Source: Treponema sp. | GTDB taxonomy: Bacteria; Spirochaetota; Spirochaetia; Treponematales; Breznakiellaceae | Assembly (NCBI GenBank): GCA_031273405.1 | Contig: JAISRW010000044.1 | Location: 1 to 5,801, forward strand | Reading direction: 5' to 3' | DNA length: 5,801 bases | Shown here: in pieces, positions 5,704 through 5,801 of the stretch | Layout: every line of letters starts with the position of its first letter | How positions within the stretch are numbered: the first letter of the stretch is position 1 | Notes under the pieces: generated by a model | What the model was told of the DNA's origin: nothing | Seen by the model: only the letters and a program-made list of their open reading frames with translations | The model's database searches: none | Program-made: the position numbers and the translations under genes

Positions 5704-5801
5704 CTAATTTACAGAAGATTTTACATCTTTACCAAATATTGAGTCCCCTCCGAAAAGTCTGTTTTCGTGATTTTCGATCTTTTTCTGAAATCCTAAGTCT
5801 T
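5704..5801 (-). CDS. C-terminal fragment of a probable convergent gene at the right edge
   Basis: Reading the minus strand from the right edge, one frame stays open for 31 codons and ends at TAG (5706-5704). The residues look protein-like, with charged helix-type content (DLGFQKKIENHENRLFGG, then SIFGKDVKSSVN). Codons are AT-rich (AAA, AAT, TTA, ATA, AGA), unlike the GC-rich genes to the left. The perfect hairpin begins one base after the stop, as expected for a gene end. No family can be named from so short a tail. A second minus frame is open to TAA at 5729 for 23 codons, so chance cannot be excluded. Confidence 0.5.
   Translation of the reverse strand, partial: DLGFQKKIENHENRLFGGDSIFGKDVKSSVN

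Overview
This window looks like spirochaete chromosomal DNA, most likely from a moderately GC-rich treponeme such as the termite-gut lineage. The basis is family-level recognition: a very large membrane-anchored TPR protein with an acidic, disordered N-terminal half, a relaxed FFSC-type lipobox of the spirochaete kind, and a secreted protein with a glycogen-binding-like fold. No rRNA, tRNA or taxonomic marker confirms this.

Layout. Positions 1-4709 hold four genes on the minus strand, transcribed right to left as one probable operon: a 1080-aa acidic/TPR single-pass membrane protein (4709-1467), a TauE/SafE-family anion exporter (1460-705, only 6 nt after the previous stop), a 149-aa single-pass membrane protein of unknown function (634-185), and the start of a lipoprotein (188 to beyond the left edge) that overlaps the previous gene by ATGA. 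Divergent from this operon, a 251-aa secreted protein runs on the plus strand (4752-5507), with two E-set/CBM48-like beta-sandwich domains and no catalytic domain. The two divergent starts are only 42 nt apart and neither has a convincing Shine-Dalgarno, so the promoters must overlap each other or the coding sequences.

The right end (5508-5703) has no gene but is rich in inverted repeats: a hairpin at the stop codon of the secreted protein gene, a compound palindromic element (5556-5615), and a perfect 13-bp stem (5668-5702). The last ~98 bases carry, on the minus strand, a protein-like AT-rich open frame that ends at 5704. It is probably the tail of a convergent gene, with the 13-bp hairpin starting one base after its stop.

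How the genes may work together (inference). The large TPR protein has the architecture of the spirochaete periplasmic flagellar collar protein FlcA (Borrelia BB0326, recalled from memory): cytoplasmic disordered N-terminus, one membrane helix, periplasmic TPR solenoid. A small membrane protein and a lipoprotein in the same operon would fit an envelope or periplasmic assembly. The TauE-type exporter looks like an unrelated passenger gene inserted between them.
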